A program made the translations under genes and the position numbers. Positions 10,715-23,124 of a stretch of DNA of 64,000 bases are shown piece by piece. The stretch comes from Cristatella mucedo (lineage: Eukaryota > Bryozoa > Phylactolaemata > Cristatellidae). Positions within the stretch are counted from its first letter, which is position 1; every line of letters begins with the position of its first letter. The stretch spans positions 8,280,001 through 8,344,000 of the forward strand of contig WPIO01000005.1 in NCBI GenBank assembly GCA_009760855.2. The letters run 5' to 3'. Below the pieces are notes generated by a model that was not told the origin of the DNA, did not search any database, and saw nothing but the letters and a program-made list of their open reading frames with translations.

Positions 10715-11446
10715 ATGCATTCACGAAATTCCGTCTTGACTTCTGTAACTCACTGCTTGCTGGCCTACCGGCATGTGCGATCAGGCGATTACAGCCGGTA
10801 CAAAACTCTGCAGCTAGACTTGTCTGTCGTGAGCGTCGCAGTTGCCACATCACACCACTTCTCGCCGATCGGCACTGGGACTACCAGTCAAGCAACGGAT
10901 CGACTTCAAGGTTTTGTCGCTCACTTTTAGGTCTCTTCATTCTTTGGCTGCAGCCTATCTCTCAGATCTACTCCCTCACCAGGCCAAGCATCGTACCACC
11001 AGCTTTTCGGAATCCAACAGTTTACCAGCTTTTCGGAATCCAACAGTTTACCAACACCTCGTACAAACCTCAAATCTTTTGGAGACCGTGCATTTAGCTC
11101 GTATGCTCCCAAAGCCTGGAACTCCCTCCCGACTTGCGTCAGAACATCCCCTGACCTGACCACATTTAAAAAGAATTTAAAAACACACCTATTTAGGACA
11201 GCATTTAGTGGGTCCCTGTGATTCGTCCTTCATGTGCCTATGCGTGCTGACACTGTGCATGCTGCCACTTTCCACATTTGCATGCTGACCCTGTGCATGT
11301 CACCCCTAACCATGTTATTCATGTTGTTTATCAAGCATGATATTACTTACCATTCAATCGCGTTTCCCTTTGCAGCAAATGTAAAGCGCCTAGAAAGAGA
11401 TTGAGTTCTCTGAGGGCGCTTTTTCAAGTGCATTATTATTATTATA
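10715..11446 (+). mobile_element. LINE-A 3' end
   Basis: Codes FRLDFCNSLLAGLPACAIRR and KHRTTSFSESNS-type C-terminal remnants in shifting frames, then the 3' UTR (GTAAAGCGCCTAGAAAGAGA, TTGAGTTCTCTGAGGGCGC) and a TTATTATTATTATTA tail ending at 11446. There is an internal 26-bp duplication (CAACAGTTTACCA-type) near 11015-11055. The satellite array begins directly after the tail. Confidence 0.85.
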
Positions 11447-13489
11447 GCAATGGCATGGGCGAATGTTGCAATCCATGGCAAATCGAAGAGAAATGGCCGC
11501 ACCAAGCTCCAATTCTTGTTCAACGTAACATGTCACTATGTGCGCACATATTTTTTAACCCACTCTGTGTCTTCAATCTTGGGTAATGCATGGCAATTGA
11601 CGGCAATGGCTCGGGCAAGAGGGGCAATCCACTATGATCCATTGCAAATCACCGGACAGTGGCTGGGCTAAGATCAAATTTTTCTTATGTAACACAGCGC
11701 ACTATGTTTAAAGTGCAATCACATCCTTTCAAACACGCACATGCAATAGCGAGTAATTAATGGCAATCGATAGCAATTGCCCGGGCCAATACCCAGCTCA
11801 CGGCAAATCGATGAGAAATTGGCAGTGCGAAGCCCCAATTGTCATTACATATAACTTTCCGCTGCGTCCAAAGTAAATCTATGGCAAATTCAAGCTTCTT
11901 TGCTCGTTAGCCGCCAGAAATGCGCGGCAATCGATAGTAATGGCCCGGACAAATACTGCAATCAACAGCATTCCTCTTCAAAATGCCCCGAAATCGGCTC
12001 CTTAGTGCTCCAATTTTGAATGTATAATGAAAAGCACTCTATTTAAAGTGCAACCATACAATTGTTTACCAATCTCGCTCGTAAAATCTCGGGCAATGCA
12101 TGGCAATCTACGGTAATAGATTGCCTTCAAACAGCAATCCGTTACAAACTATGGAAAACTGACCACAAATTGGCTTCGCGAAGCTCCAATTGTCATTGCG
12201 TGTATTATTTCACTATGTTCAAAGTGAAACCGTGGAATTTTCAAACTTTATTTGCCCGTTGATTGTCAACGATGCACGACAATTGACAGCAAGGGCAGGG
12301 GCCAATACCAAAATCCGAGGCTAATGGACGAGAAGTCTTCTGCACCAATTTCTAATTCTCATTCCACGTTGCATCTCACTGCCCGCGTTTAATTTGCACC
12401 CATTATGCGCGTCCAATAGACGTCAATTCGTGGCAATCGATGGCAATATCCTGGGAAAATACCGTAATCCATAACAGTCCGTTACAAATGGACTGACAGT
12501 TGCTGAGAAAAGCTCCAAATTTTCTCGAGTATTGCAGCATACTGCAATAGAAGTGAAACCACATTCTTTTAAACAACCATGAACGTGCAATCGAGGGCAA
12601 CATGGCAATCAAAGGTAATGGCCCATTTTATACCATAATATATAATTCATTTTATATAGTATGGTATACAATGGGCCATTACCTTTAATTGCCATGCATT
12701 GCCCTCGATTGCACGTTCATGGTTCATGGTTATTTAAAAGAATGTGGTTTCACTTCTATTGCAGTGTGCTGCAATACTCGAGAAAATTTAGAGCTTTTCT
12801 CAGCAACTGTCAGTCCATTTGTAATTCGTTTCAAATTGGCTGGAAATCGGATGTTTGAAGTTGCATTTATCACACCGCATAACTTTTACTGTGCTCGGAC
12901 ATGCTGTCATTGTGCGCACATTTATCTTGGCCAATGCATGGTAATCGACGGCAGTTACCCGAGACAATAAAGCAATCGATGACGGTCTGTTACAATTACA
13001 AACAAAGCCGGTGGGGGAAGATCCCAATTTTTTGCGTATTACACTGCGCTGTATTAAAAGTGCAACTTTTTTAAAACCGCATCCTTTCAATAAATCATGA
13101 ACGCACATTTGAAGGCAATGCACGGCAATCGGTGGCAATGGCCCGGGAAAATATGGCAATTCATAGCGCACCTGCACAAATAGACCGAAAGTTGCTGGGC
13201 GATGCTCTTAATTAGGTTTCTCGTTCCGGTATACTCTATTTGGTGCATTCTTGAAATGCCATTGTTAATGCTAGCCCTCAGTCCGTGCATTGCAATCAAC
13301 TACAATGGCCCATGCCAATACAGCACTCTTCTGCAATTCGTAGCAGATCGACTGCACGTAGGCTGTGCAAACCTAAAAAATGCATCAGGTATGATATTGC
13401 ACTTTTTTAAAGTGCGATGTAATGCCTAAAGTAATAAAAATACAGCAATCAAGGCCTGGCAATTTCCGTCGATTGCCACGAGGTTCATA
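11447..13489 (+). repeat. Satellite array, + orientation, ~166-bp monomers
   Basis: About 12 diverged monomers. The core GGCAATCGATGGCAATGGCC (degenerate) recurs near 11589, 11758, 11938, 12102, 12271, 12433, 12607, 12942, 13122, 13291 and 13450, mostly 160-180 bp apart. At least three monomer types can be told apart by their middle part, in recurring order X (11450, 12271), Y (11589, 11938, 12433), Z (11758, 12102). All ORFs here are repeat artefacts. Confidence 0.85.
12480..12830. repeat. Large palindrome formed by two satellite monomers
   Basis: The left arm (about 12480-12640) and right arm (about 12661-12830) are near-perfect reverse complements, including TTACAAATGGACTGACAGTT, CGAGTATTGCAGCA, TGCAATAGAAGTGAAACCAC and CAATCGAGGGCAA. 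The loop is a ~20-bp AT-rich spacer (ATATATAATTCATTTTATAT). Confidence 0.92.
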
Positions 13490-13765
13490 TGAGTGTAGGT
13501 AAACGGCTATATTCACAAAAGCGGGTGGTGCGATGCTTAGCCTGGTGAGGGAGTATATTGGAAAGGTCGGCTGGGGCCAAAGAATAAAGGGACCTAACAG
13601 TGAGTGACAGAACCTTGAAGGGGATGTGCTGTAAGACTGGGAGCCAGTGCAAGTGGTGTGATGTGGCAACTGCGACGCTCGTGACAGACAAGCCTAGCTG
13701 CCGAGTTTTGCACCGACTGTAAGCGCTTGATTGCACAGGCCGGTAGACCAGCAACCACTCGTATA
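13490..13765 (-). mobile_element. LINE-A internal fragment
   Basis: Reverse strand codes AGLPACAIKRLQSVQNSAAR and LVCHERRSCHITPLA, the RT C-terminal segment of LINE-A. It interrupts the satellite. Confidence 0.8.
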
Positions 13766-14370
13766 TTGTTTACGTTAACGAGGATCTGTCTCTGCGTGAC
13801 AGTCGAGACAACGAAGCGATCGTTGACAATGACGATCACGTGCATGTAGGTGCACTCATTTACATATTCAACGGCTGCATGTTGTTTCTTCTCAATTTGA
13901 TTTCATATCCTTTTTCTTACACACCTTCTCGCATACTTTAACCGCAAAGGTCTGATTTGGAAAAGAGGTGTACCTGAGTGCTCACCATCTATGCAAAGGA
14001 AATGTGCAAAGACGCATGGATTTTTGAAATGCTAGTTTTTCTTCTGATGTCATTTACGGAACCGATTGATGTAAACGATGGTTTGCTCTCCGTACATAAC
14101 TTCCGTAATAGCTTATGTTACACAGAAATTCATAGAATAGTACTCAACATCATACCATTGTGTTCACAAAAATTGTTCTCATTGTTTGTTGTGCTTACAT
14201 TATTCAAGCACTCGATTTAAAGGCATCATAACAGCGATAAAAACATGTATTGTTCTTACATTATCAGCTGGTTAATAAGATATTTGCAAGATTGATTCAC
14301 GACCTAACCACACCCGGTCATAATTCCCCTTGCTTGAACAGCTCCAGAGCTTCGCAGCTGATCGATATTT
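13766..14370. other. Core region between satellite arrays, no gene recognised
   Basis: AT-rich; no satellite core motif and no recognisable coding sequence. Confidence 0.4.
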
Positions 14371-14374
14371 GCTT

Positions 14375-14517
14375 GTCACCTCTAATCGTGGTATGCTTGT
14401 TGGGATTGATGCTACCGTTAACAATTAGACCATGCTTCTTTTGCAGCAAACGTAAAGTGCCTGGAAAAAGATAAATTTTTCTGAGGGTGTTATACAAATG
14501 TGTTGTTCTTATTATCA
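14375..14517 (+). mobile_element. LINE-A 3' tail
   Basis: TTGCAGCAAACGTAAAGTGC followed by CTGGAAAAAGAT, TTTTCTGAGGGTGTTATACA and a T-rich TTATTAT end. Confidence 0.7.
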
Positions 14518-14954
14518 CCGAGAGTTACGGATATGCTTCCTTGTCCGGCAGACAAGGTCCCTAATGGCTTGGCACTGACCTGCAAACTGAAAGTTCACAC
14601 CCCTGGAAAATTCCTTGGAAGCTCTCAAGTAAAGCACGATACAAATAAATACCCATCATTTTCACCTTAACACCACCATAGCTGTACGAGCCTGAATTTT
14701 TACTAATTAATGTAGCTTCTGGCCCTACCAATGATATCTTAGGGCTCACCCAAATTTTAATGCTCACCACACCTAGCTGTGGAGAGCCGCTGACGTGTTA
14801 TTCCGGCTAACCACAAGGTCTGCCTCACCTAGTACGCCCGCTTGACTCATACCCGTGGTCTCATGACTTGAGTTAAGTATGCACACCAATGACGGCAGAG
14901 AAATTACGGGTATTACTTATTTCCCGTATATGCTTACATTTGCACTTTGTGAGA

Positions 14955-15042
14955 TAATGATAATAATACTACTACTACTTTTTATAGTACCCTCAAAGAA
15001 CAGAATCTCATTCTCGGCACTTCACAGATGCTATGTAGACAA
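14955..15042 (-). mobile_element. LINE-A 3' tail
   Basis: Reverse-oriented tail: AATGATAATAATACTACTAC, then ACCCTCAAAGAACAGAATCT and GGCACTTCACAGATGC. Confidence 0.65.
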
Positions 15043-15479
15043 CATTACCGAATGGTTGATGGGGATAAAAAAACGTCCTTAATTGCCACTTCCATGCTGC
15101 TTACACAAAACAATAAAACCACTAACCTGCGACGACTATGCAATTATGCACGTTTAGCAAAATGTAGCCTGACTAGATTTGTGAGATCGAGTGCGACGGC
15201 CGCGGCATGCGTACACAATGCAGCATGGCCAGCAAGTGAGCTCTAGTAACCTCTCATTCGTCGTACCTACTTCTGCGGGGCTAGGTTGGTTGGCAACTGG
15301 AGTTGGTCTACGGTGGTTGCGAGAAGCACTCTATGGGCCTACAGCTTGAGCAGTAAGGCATTGGAAGAAACACAGCATGTCAAATGCTGTGCAATAGTCG
15401 ACAAATAAAGTGCAAAATTACATCTACGTTTTCAGGTTACCTTTAACCTTGTAGAATTTCATATGCAATTATGCCATGA

Positions 15480-18300
15480 GAATCAAAGTTTCCTGTAGCC
15501 AATTGATAGATTAGTTTTGAAAGGTTGCAATGAATTGCAGGATTTGCCCGAGGATTAGCTATTGATTGCTGTTCATTGCCCGATATTGAACGCATATTTT
15601 GAGTTGAAATAGAAGTAGAGCACTTTAGAAAGAGTGTGCTTTCATACCAGATGTATAACTTGAGCTTTTCACAGCCGTTTTGTGGTCGATTTGAGGAGGA
15701 TTTCAGAAGATTACTACATTGGCAGGGGCCATTTCCGTTTATTGTAATGCACTGACTGAGAGCTAGCACAAACAATTGAGCACCAAAATAGACTATAACA
15801 CAAAGCAAAATCTAAATGGGAGCATCACCCAGCAATTTTCCATCTTTTTGTGACGGTGCGTTATGGATTGCCGTATTTTCCCGGGCCATTGCCGTCGATT
15901 GCCGTGCATCGCCCTCGATTGTACGTCCGCGATTAGTTGAAAGGATGTGGTTGGACTTTTAATACAATGCCGCGTACTAAGTAAGAACAGTTTGATGTTC
16001 TCCCGCCAGCTTTGTGTCTAATTGTATCAGAGCGTCACAAATTACCGTACTTTTCCGGGCCTTTGCCTTCGATTGACATTTGTTGCACGAGATTGAACGT
16101 GGACAGTGAGTTGAAATTATGTGTACCAACAGTGAACGTTATTTGGCATGGTAGTTGGAGCTTCGAACAGCCGATTTCTAGTCAATATGAAACAGATTTT
16201 GGCCGAAGCCGGGCCATTGCCGTCGATTGCCGTGCATTGCCCTCGATTGTGCGCTCTTAATTGTTTAAAAGGATGTGGTTGCACTTTTAATGCAGTGTAA
16301 TACAATACGCAAAAAAGTTTTAGTTTTTCTCTGCAACTTTTGGTCCATTTGTAACGGGCCGTTGTGGATTGGCGTATTTCCCCGGGCCATTACCGCCGAT
16401 TGCAGTGAATTGCCTTCGATTGAACTCGCACAATGGGTGAAAATTATTCGCTCGCACAGTCGGATGTCATGTAGAGTGAGAGTTGCAGTTTCTTGCAGCC
16501 AATTTTTTTATTTCCTATGGATTGTTTATTTGGCCCAGCCTTTGCTGTGGATTGCCGTGCATTGCTGACAGCTAGCAAGGAAAACAGCTTGAAAATGCCA
16601 TGGCTTAACTTAGCGAAATGTTATAAACAATGGCGATTGGAGCTTCGCACTTCCATTTTCTTGTCACTTTTTCGAGGGTTGGAGTTGTGGCCTGGACCAT
16701 AGCTGTCGATTGCCATTCATTGCTCGAAATTGTATGTGGGCGATTTGTTGAAAGTATGTGATTGCACTTCAAACACAGTTCGCTGTGACCCGTATAAAAA
16801 AATTGATCGTGGCCGGGCCACTGTCCGGTGATTTGCGATGGATCATAATGGATTGCCGTACTTTCCTGGGCCATTGCCGTCGCTTGCCATGGCATTGCCC
16901 ATGTTTGAACGCATAGAGCGGGTTTAAAGTATGGGCGCAGTGATATGTTGTGTGGAATGAGAATTGGTGCTTGGTGCAGCCATTTCTCTTCGATTTTCCA
17001 CGGATTGCGGAATTGATCCTTGCCATTGCTACCAATTGCCGTGCATTGTTGACAATTAGCGTGCCAAATAGCTTGAAAGTTCTACAATTTCACTTTTAGC
17101 ACAAAGAATTATGGAATGCGATGACAATTGGCACTCCGTACCGGCAGCCAATGTGTAGTCTATTTGCCACAGATTGTAGTGGATTGCTGTTTCGAGTAGA
17201 GCCATTGGCGTAGATCGCCATGCATTGCCGGAGATTGTACGAGCGCAATTAGTTAAAATGATGCGGTTGACTTTAACCAGTGTGCTTTTTAATATACATT
17301 TAAAATTGGAGTGGTGCGAAACCGATTTTGGGTCATTTTGTATCAGATTGCTGTAGATTGAGGTATTGGCTCGGCCCATTGCAGTCAATTGCAGTGCATT
17401 GCTTACGAATAGTCTAGGCAATTGCAGTGAAATTATGCAAATACACAATAACCGAAGAGCAGAGCAGTGTGCAATCATAACTTGAGCTTCTAGTGTACGC
17501 GTTTGGTCGCTTTTCGGCGGATGGTGGTGGATTGCGGTATGACACCGGGCCGTTGCAGTCGATTGCAGTGCACTGCTATCGAATGGTCGAAGTGATTACA
17601 GTGAAATTATGTGGAGTAAACATTATTCGAAGATTAGAGCAGCGTGCAGTCATAATTAGAGCTTCTAATGTACGCTTTCTGGTCGCTTTTCGGCGGATTA
17701 CAGTGGATTGAGCTTGATTGAGGCGGATTGCGGGATGGAACCGAGCCGTTGCAGTAGATTGCAATGCATTGCATGAAAATGCGTGTGAACAATAGAGCAA
17801 GATTTTGTGGATGCGCTGTGAACTGAGTTTATTTTTATATCCAATGTAAATTAAAACTTTGCGATGAAGATTTAAGAATGATTTGCAATGAAATAGATGG
17901 GATTTCGGTATTTCCCGGGTCATTTCGGGTGATATCCGCTAATTGCCAGAGTTCTCGAACGCGCAATTTTTGTATTTTACGTGGGTGTGCTCACAACACG
18001 ATGCAATTTAATATGAAAAAACACTGGAGTTGGTACAATTTATTTCTAGTCATTTTTCAATGGATTCGGTGGATAGGAGTAGATTGCAGATAGATAGCGG
18101 TACAGGCCTCCGGCATTGAAGCAAATTTGCATATTTTCGCGTTCGAGCATGTTTGCATATTTTCGCGGTCGAGATGTGAAATTTAATGAAAAGATAAAAT
18201 CGAACGTGTAATACAATATCGGCCCAAAATTTAAGCTCGGCAGTGCCAACTTCCGGTTGATTTCGGCCTAATTAGAGTGGATTGCGGTAATTCGTGGAAG
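15480..18300 (-). repeat. Satellite array, - orientation, ~166-bp monomers
   Basis: Same family as 11447-13489 but inverted. The core GGCCATTGCCGTCGATTGCC recurs near 15731, 15890, 16057, 16213, 16387, 16537, 16697, 16870, 17025, 17208, 17377, 17547, 17742 and 17922 at 150-195 bp spacing, decaying toward 18300. Monomer pairs correspond across the arrays: 16700-17030 read in reverse matches 11450-11750, and 17040-17350 reversed matches 11935-12270. Confidence 0.85.
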
Positions 18301-18815
18301 CCGGAGTGTAGAGGTAAATAAGCAAACAGATCCGGCCCGCCCGCCTACCTCAAACGGAGTTGTCTCTCCTGCAAAACGTCGTTCGTCTCAAATCCTTACC
18401 CGCGTAGCAACAGGCTACAATATTTTGAAGCTTAGCTTTGAATTTCCAGCTGAAGATGTGCTAAGTAGGCAAACTTTTATAAACATGCGTGCATAATGTA
18501 TGCAATTCGTCAATGGGTTAGCCTTCATTTAGGATTTGATCAAGCTAAGCACAATTTTGCAAACCATGTTCTCCGTGTTGGACAATGATTACTCGAGTTT
18601 TCGCTTGAGGATCTCGACATTAAATGATTTACGTGAGAGAATGGGCCAAACAAAATTCGCAGGGTGCATATTTTATTTTCGTTTGCTCTACTGCGAATGC
18701 TTATGCAGGCCAAATGCAAGATACTAACCTTGGTTTACTTTAAGTTGCTTTGAAGTCCATTTGAGAACGCTTAAGGCGAAATAGCAGCGATTGGCAAGCT
18801 ACGGTTGCATTTGAG
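18300..18815. other. No gene recognised
   Basis: AT-rich sequence following the decaying edge of the satellite; no repeat family or coding signal identified. Confidence 0.4.
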
Positions 18816-18817
18816 TG

Positions 18818-19110
18818 ATGTCATTCTTAAGCAGCGACAACTACTGTCCTGCTGCCAACTATGGCTCATCCTTTTCAGCGGTCCTGAGCTGCTACTTCCA
18901 CGCTACTGACTACCTCAACTGCTCTCCTGACTCAGCTATGCTTCCCACTTTCTCTTTGTTGCGTCAGACGAAGTCTGTTGGCTACCGAATGCGTACCGAA
19001 AGCCGCTTAGGCTGTGAGTGGGCTATACGAACTCTCCTGCATAACACCCACATAGTCTGTATGGCTTTGTGGAGTTACAGACGGAGATACATTACATTAC
19101 AATTATGTTA
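18818..19110 (+). mobile_element. LINE-B 3' end
   Basis: CAGCGACAACTACTGTCCTG and ATGGCTCATCCTTTTCAGCG match the 3' part of the large LINE-B copy. It then continues to the 3' terminus, GGAGTTACAGACGGAGATAC and ATTACATTACA tail. Confidence 0.82.
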
Positions 19111-19257
19111 CACTATGCTATCGGTTAACAATATCTTTAAGTATATACATTTCACAGTATCGAGTAAAATGCATCCAGTAATAAATATTGGAAAATTTGG
19201 TAGTATAAGTTTATATGCTGCAAGAGCCCCACCCACTATAGAAACCAATTCACATAC

Positions 19258-19412
19258 GGTAGATCTATGGTGCTCGCTCTTCACGACCGAGGCCGTGGTT
19301 TTGAATCCTTTAATGGGCGATCCTTTATTGCCAATTGCAAGCGGTAGCGGTAGCCATTATGGCTCTTTGGCCGCTTTACAAATGAGGCTGTCAAATCAGC
19401 TCCATTTTTTTG
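19258..19412 (+). mobile_element. SINE-2 copy
   Basis: CTCTTCACGACCGAGGCCGT, GGGCGATCCTTTATTGCCA, GGTAGCCATTATGGCTC and ATGAGGCTGTCAAATCAGCT. Box B is decayed (GGTTTTGAATCC). Confidence 0.75.
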
Positions 19413-19414
19413 TA

Positions 19415-20020
19415 GAACAAATGAGAGGATACTAGCATCGGATATCAGTAACTATGTATACGCCAAACTGAACAGATATCTTGTCTTCCGAGTTTCTTTC
19501 AGCATGCTTGTATAATTGGTTCCTATGAACTATAGATTGTACTGCTTTGAGACCTTGGTGGCTGGTAGGTTACCGAGACATAAAAAAGAATAATGGCAAC
19601 ATTCTTGTTAAGTTCCTGCTTTACCAACTGAAGCATAACATTTTGATAGCATCACAATTTGAAAGTTACCTTCTCTGCTCACTGCAGCTACCCGCTCTTG
19701 CGACTTAAATTTTCCCTCAGAATCTGCATTAGAGCATTCGGTACACAATTTTCAGAGTTGCATGGTCCATTAAAGAACTACAGCACCACCGATTTATCCA
19801 TATTTCGAAGACAAAGGCACCGATGTAGAGAATGACGCTATGTACCAAAATTTCTGTGTCTTAGTAGTTTTATTATGCACAAATTACTTATGGCGCATAA
19901 ATATTGCAAATGGTTATTTTACCCACAAAATTACATTTCGGGATCAAGGCAGTGATAAATTTGAAACATACCCATTTCAAATTAGAAAACAGATAAATGT
20001 TCACCTTTTGGCGTCGAGCT
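19415..20020. other. No gene recognised
   Basis: AT-rich; no repeat family or coding exon identified. Confidence 0.4.
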
Positions 20021-20023
20021 GAT

Positions 20024-20165
20024 TTGGCCCATTGGTTTTAGTGCTCGCCCCGACCGAGATATGGCCGACGTCGGGGGGGGGGGGGCTTGAACCCCGTGGC
20101 ATATGTGGAGCACCTGAAGGGAGATTATGTTCTATAAGGGCACTTAACAAATGAATTATATTTAG
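20024..20165 (+). mobile_element. SINE-1 copy with a long G run
   Basis: TTTGGCCCATTGGTTTTAGT head, GCTCGCCCCGACCGAG, a ~14-G homopolymer, GCATATGTGGAGCACCTGAA and ACAAATGAATTATATTTA tail. Confidence 0.75.
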
Positions 20166-20429
20166 CTAGGAAAAACAAATGAATCACTTTGTACTCATAC
20201 TAAAGTTACGCAAAGATGATCCCAACAAATTTTGAAGTGAGCAGTTTCTCGAGATCACGATTGTAGTGTAAATCGCTTTCACCAATCAGTCCTCGGATGC
20301 AGTCACCCGTCAGCTTATCCAAAAAACTGTCTCTGGTAGCACTGCTTAAAGTCCAGTAGATACTACGCTTAGTAGGACGAGCTCGCCTTGCTCGTCCGAC
20401 TAAGCCCTTAAATGTGTTTACATGAGCAT

Positions 20430-23120
20430 CAAAGATTTGGATTTTGAAGGACATCGTACACACCATTGTGCCATTACTCTCGGCTATAAGATGTGCAGTT
20501 TTTCGCAAGGGCCATCGTTTGAATCAGTTGCAATCAGGTCTTTATCAAAGACAGTGCCTCTCACTGTTGTGATCTACCGACCCCCTTCTAGCTGTCTAAA
20601 CTTATTCCTCGCTAAAATATTTGTGTGTGACAGGCCGTTACTGATTGCTGGAGACTTCAATATTCACGTTGACAACCTTAGCAACATCCAGGTCCGCTCA
20701 TTTCTTGACTGTCTGGAGAGTTTTGGTTTGGTCCAACACGTTAACCATACCACCCACGTCGGTGGCCATATTCTACATCTCGTGGTTATTAAGGATGTCC
20801 GCCCCACTGACCCTCTCAGTTCGGTGTCGTTTACTGTTCCTGCTCCCCTGTACGTACAGGCTAATGTCGAACTTGTCAAGCGACGTAACTTACAAAGCAT
20901 TGACATAGACACATTTTTGAAATAGGTTTTTGGTGCAGGTCTTCTTGATCTGCATTCAGACTCGACCGGCAGCCTCGATACTCTTACTGATGCAGTAAAC
21001 ATGACACCAAGGAGTGCTCTTGACAAGCATTCTCTTGTTCATTCTATCCGTGTACAGAGTCGCGGAGATTCCTTTTAATTTACAAAAAAACTCATAAAAA
21101 TGCACCTAGTTAAGTGCAGGCTTAAACGCCGTTTCAAGAAATTGGGGTCTGATGCAGATATAGTAAATTTCCAAGACTTCCTTCGAGTTAGCACCCGGAA
21201 GCTTAAAAAAGCCAAGGCATCTTTTTTCACTCGAAAGCTGAACTCCTGCCAGTCGGACCCTAAACAGATTTAAAAGACAGTAAACCATTTACTGGCCAAT
21301 GCTGAGAAGTCTTGACTCCCCAGATATTAAGAGCTCAGCCGAAAAGTTTACAGCCTTCTTTACTGAAAAAATTGTGCACATTCGTGCTTCCATAAAGCCA
21401 CCTCCGACTATAGCAACCACGGTGTCACAACCTGTGACCTTCCTTAAAAGGTTCTCTTAAGAGGTTTCTGCATGCGATGTGGCTACCTTAATAAGGTCTA
21501 GCAAAAAGAGCTCGTCTCCTGAAGACCGTATACTCTCCGTATACTCACTACCGTATATCTCTGTGGTCTTCACTGGCAGACTAACTTAGCCCTGCCATAA
21601 CCGAGAATTGTAATGCTTCTTTGGGAAAAGGGGTCGTCCCCATGTTCTTCAAATCGGCAATCTATAGGCCCATACTTGAAAAGCCTGGATTAGATACAGA
21701 GGTCCTTGCAAACTATCGCCCAGTTTTAATTATTTCTTTCTTGTCAGAGATTCTTGAAAAAATTGTTGCTAAGCAGCTGGCTGAACATATTGAAAAGAAT
21801 GAAATATCAGAAACATTTCAATCAGGGTTCAAGAGGCAGCACTCCACTGAAACTGCTCTCCTCCACATGTTAACAATGACATTCGACGTGGCAACGATGA
21901 CGGGAATGTCACTGCCCTAGCTCTGCTAGATCTGTCAGCTACCTTCGACACCATTGATCACGATGTTCTGCTTGAACGATTGAGAACAACGATCGGTCTG
22001 GCAGACGAAGCACTGGCGTGGTTTAAATCGTACTCGTCTGATCGTGTTGAATCCGTGTCGTGTGTGGGTCAAGTCTAATACACTAGACCGGTCACCTGTG
22101 GAGTCCCTCAAGGGTCTGTACCCAGTCCCTTGTAGTTCTCCATTTACACTCTAACTCTGGGAAAAGTTATTAAGGCCCGTGGAATAGGATATCACTTTTA
22201 TGCTGACGATACTCAGCTGTATTTGTCATTCAAACCGTCGGAATCTGCTGCGGCAACTGAAAAACTGAATGCTTGCCTTGCCAATATTCAATCCTGGATG
22301 TCAGAAAACTTCCTGAAATTAAATGATGATAAAACCGAACTGCTTCTCATAGGACACCCTAAGCGTGTGGCTGGACTAAAAGGCTTTGCTCTTCTAATAG
22401 GTGATGCAATTGTGCAACTATCACCACGTGCTCGAAATTTAGGTGTCGTTTTCGACAACTGCCTCAATTTTAAAAGCGTCATTCAGAAGACTGCTTCTAT
22501 GCTAACCATCACGTCCGATCCCTACCCAAGATAAGGAGCTGTCTTCCACAGTGGCTTACAAAAAACAATTTTAACTAACTCCTTAGTTCTGTCTCGGCTT
22601 GATTATTGTAATACTCTTTTGGCTGGGCTGCCAAAGAAAGCAACTAGGGCCACTGCAGCTGAATATAAAGATGGCTAGTTTTCAAGTCCCAGAGGTTTGA
22701 GCACGTGTCGCCTTTACTGAAAGAGCTAGGATGGATGCCGGCTGAGCAACGGATACAGAGCAAAGGTCTTATGCTGATCCACAAGGCTTGGCTCCTTCGT
22801 ACCTAGCAAAAATGCTGCACCAGTTTCAGCCTGTTTGCGCCCTCAGGTCCTGTGTGGACAATAAATTAGCTGTTTTATTCCTCAGCTTAAAGACCCCTGG
22901 CGACAGAAGCTTTAGCTCTGCAGGTCCTAGACTGTGGAACTCGCTTCCACAATTCTTACGCAACGACAACTACTCTCTTGCTGCCGACTATGGCAGATCC
23001 TTTTCAGCGGCCCTGAGTTGGTTGCATATGGTATTATGGTATATATTGCATATGGTAGAGTTTATGCTGGCTTGGTTTCCGTGTACTTAAACAAGCTCCG
23101 ACTTGGCTTCTGCATTAAAA
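20430..23120 (+). mobile_element. LINE-B non-LTR retrotransposon, near complete ORF2 but broken
   Basis: Order of remnants: C-terminal half of the endonuclease (VVIYRPPSSCLNLFLAKI, LLIAGDFNIHVDNL, THVGGHILHLVV) at 20550-20790; a linker; the RT domain from about 21600 ([84 protein letters not shown] at about 22190, [18 protein letters not shown]); and a C-terminal segment to about 23050 (RSFSSAGPRLWNSLPQFLRN). Frameshifts occur at about 20925, 21460, 21915 and 22540. It belongs to the CR1/L2 group. It lacks the ATTAC 3' tail seen in other copies. Confidence 0.88.
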
Positions 23121-23124
23121 ACGT

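Noticed and set aside
11450-18250. Many 60-140 codon open frames on both strands
   Set aside because: All lie within satellite monomers; they repeat with the ~166-bp period and are not genes.
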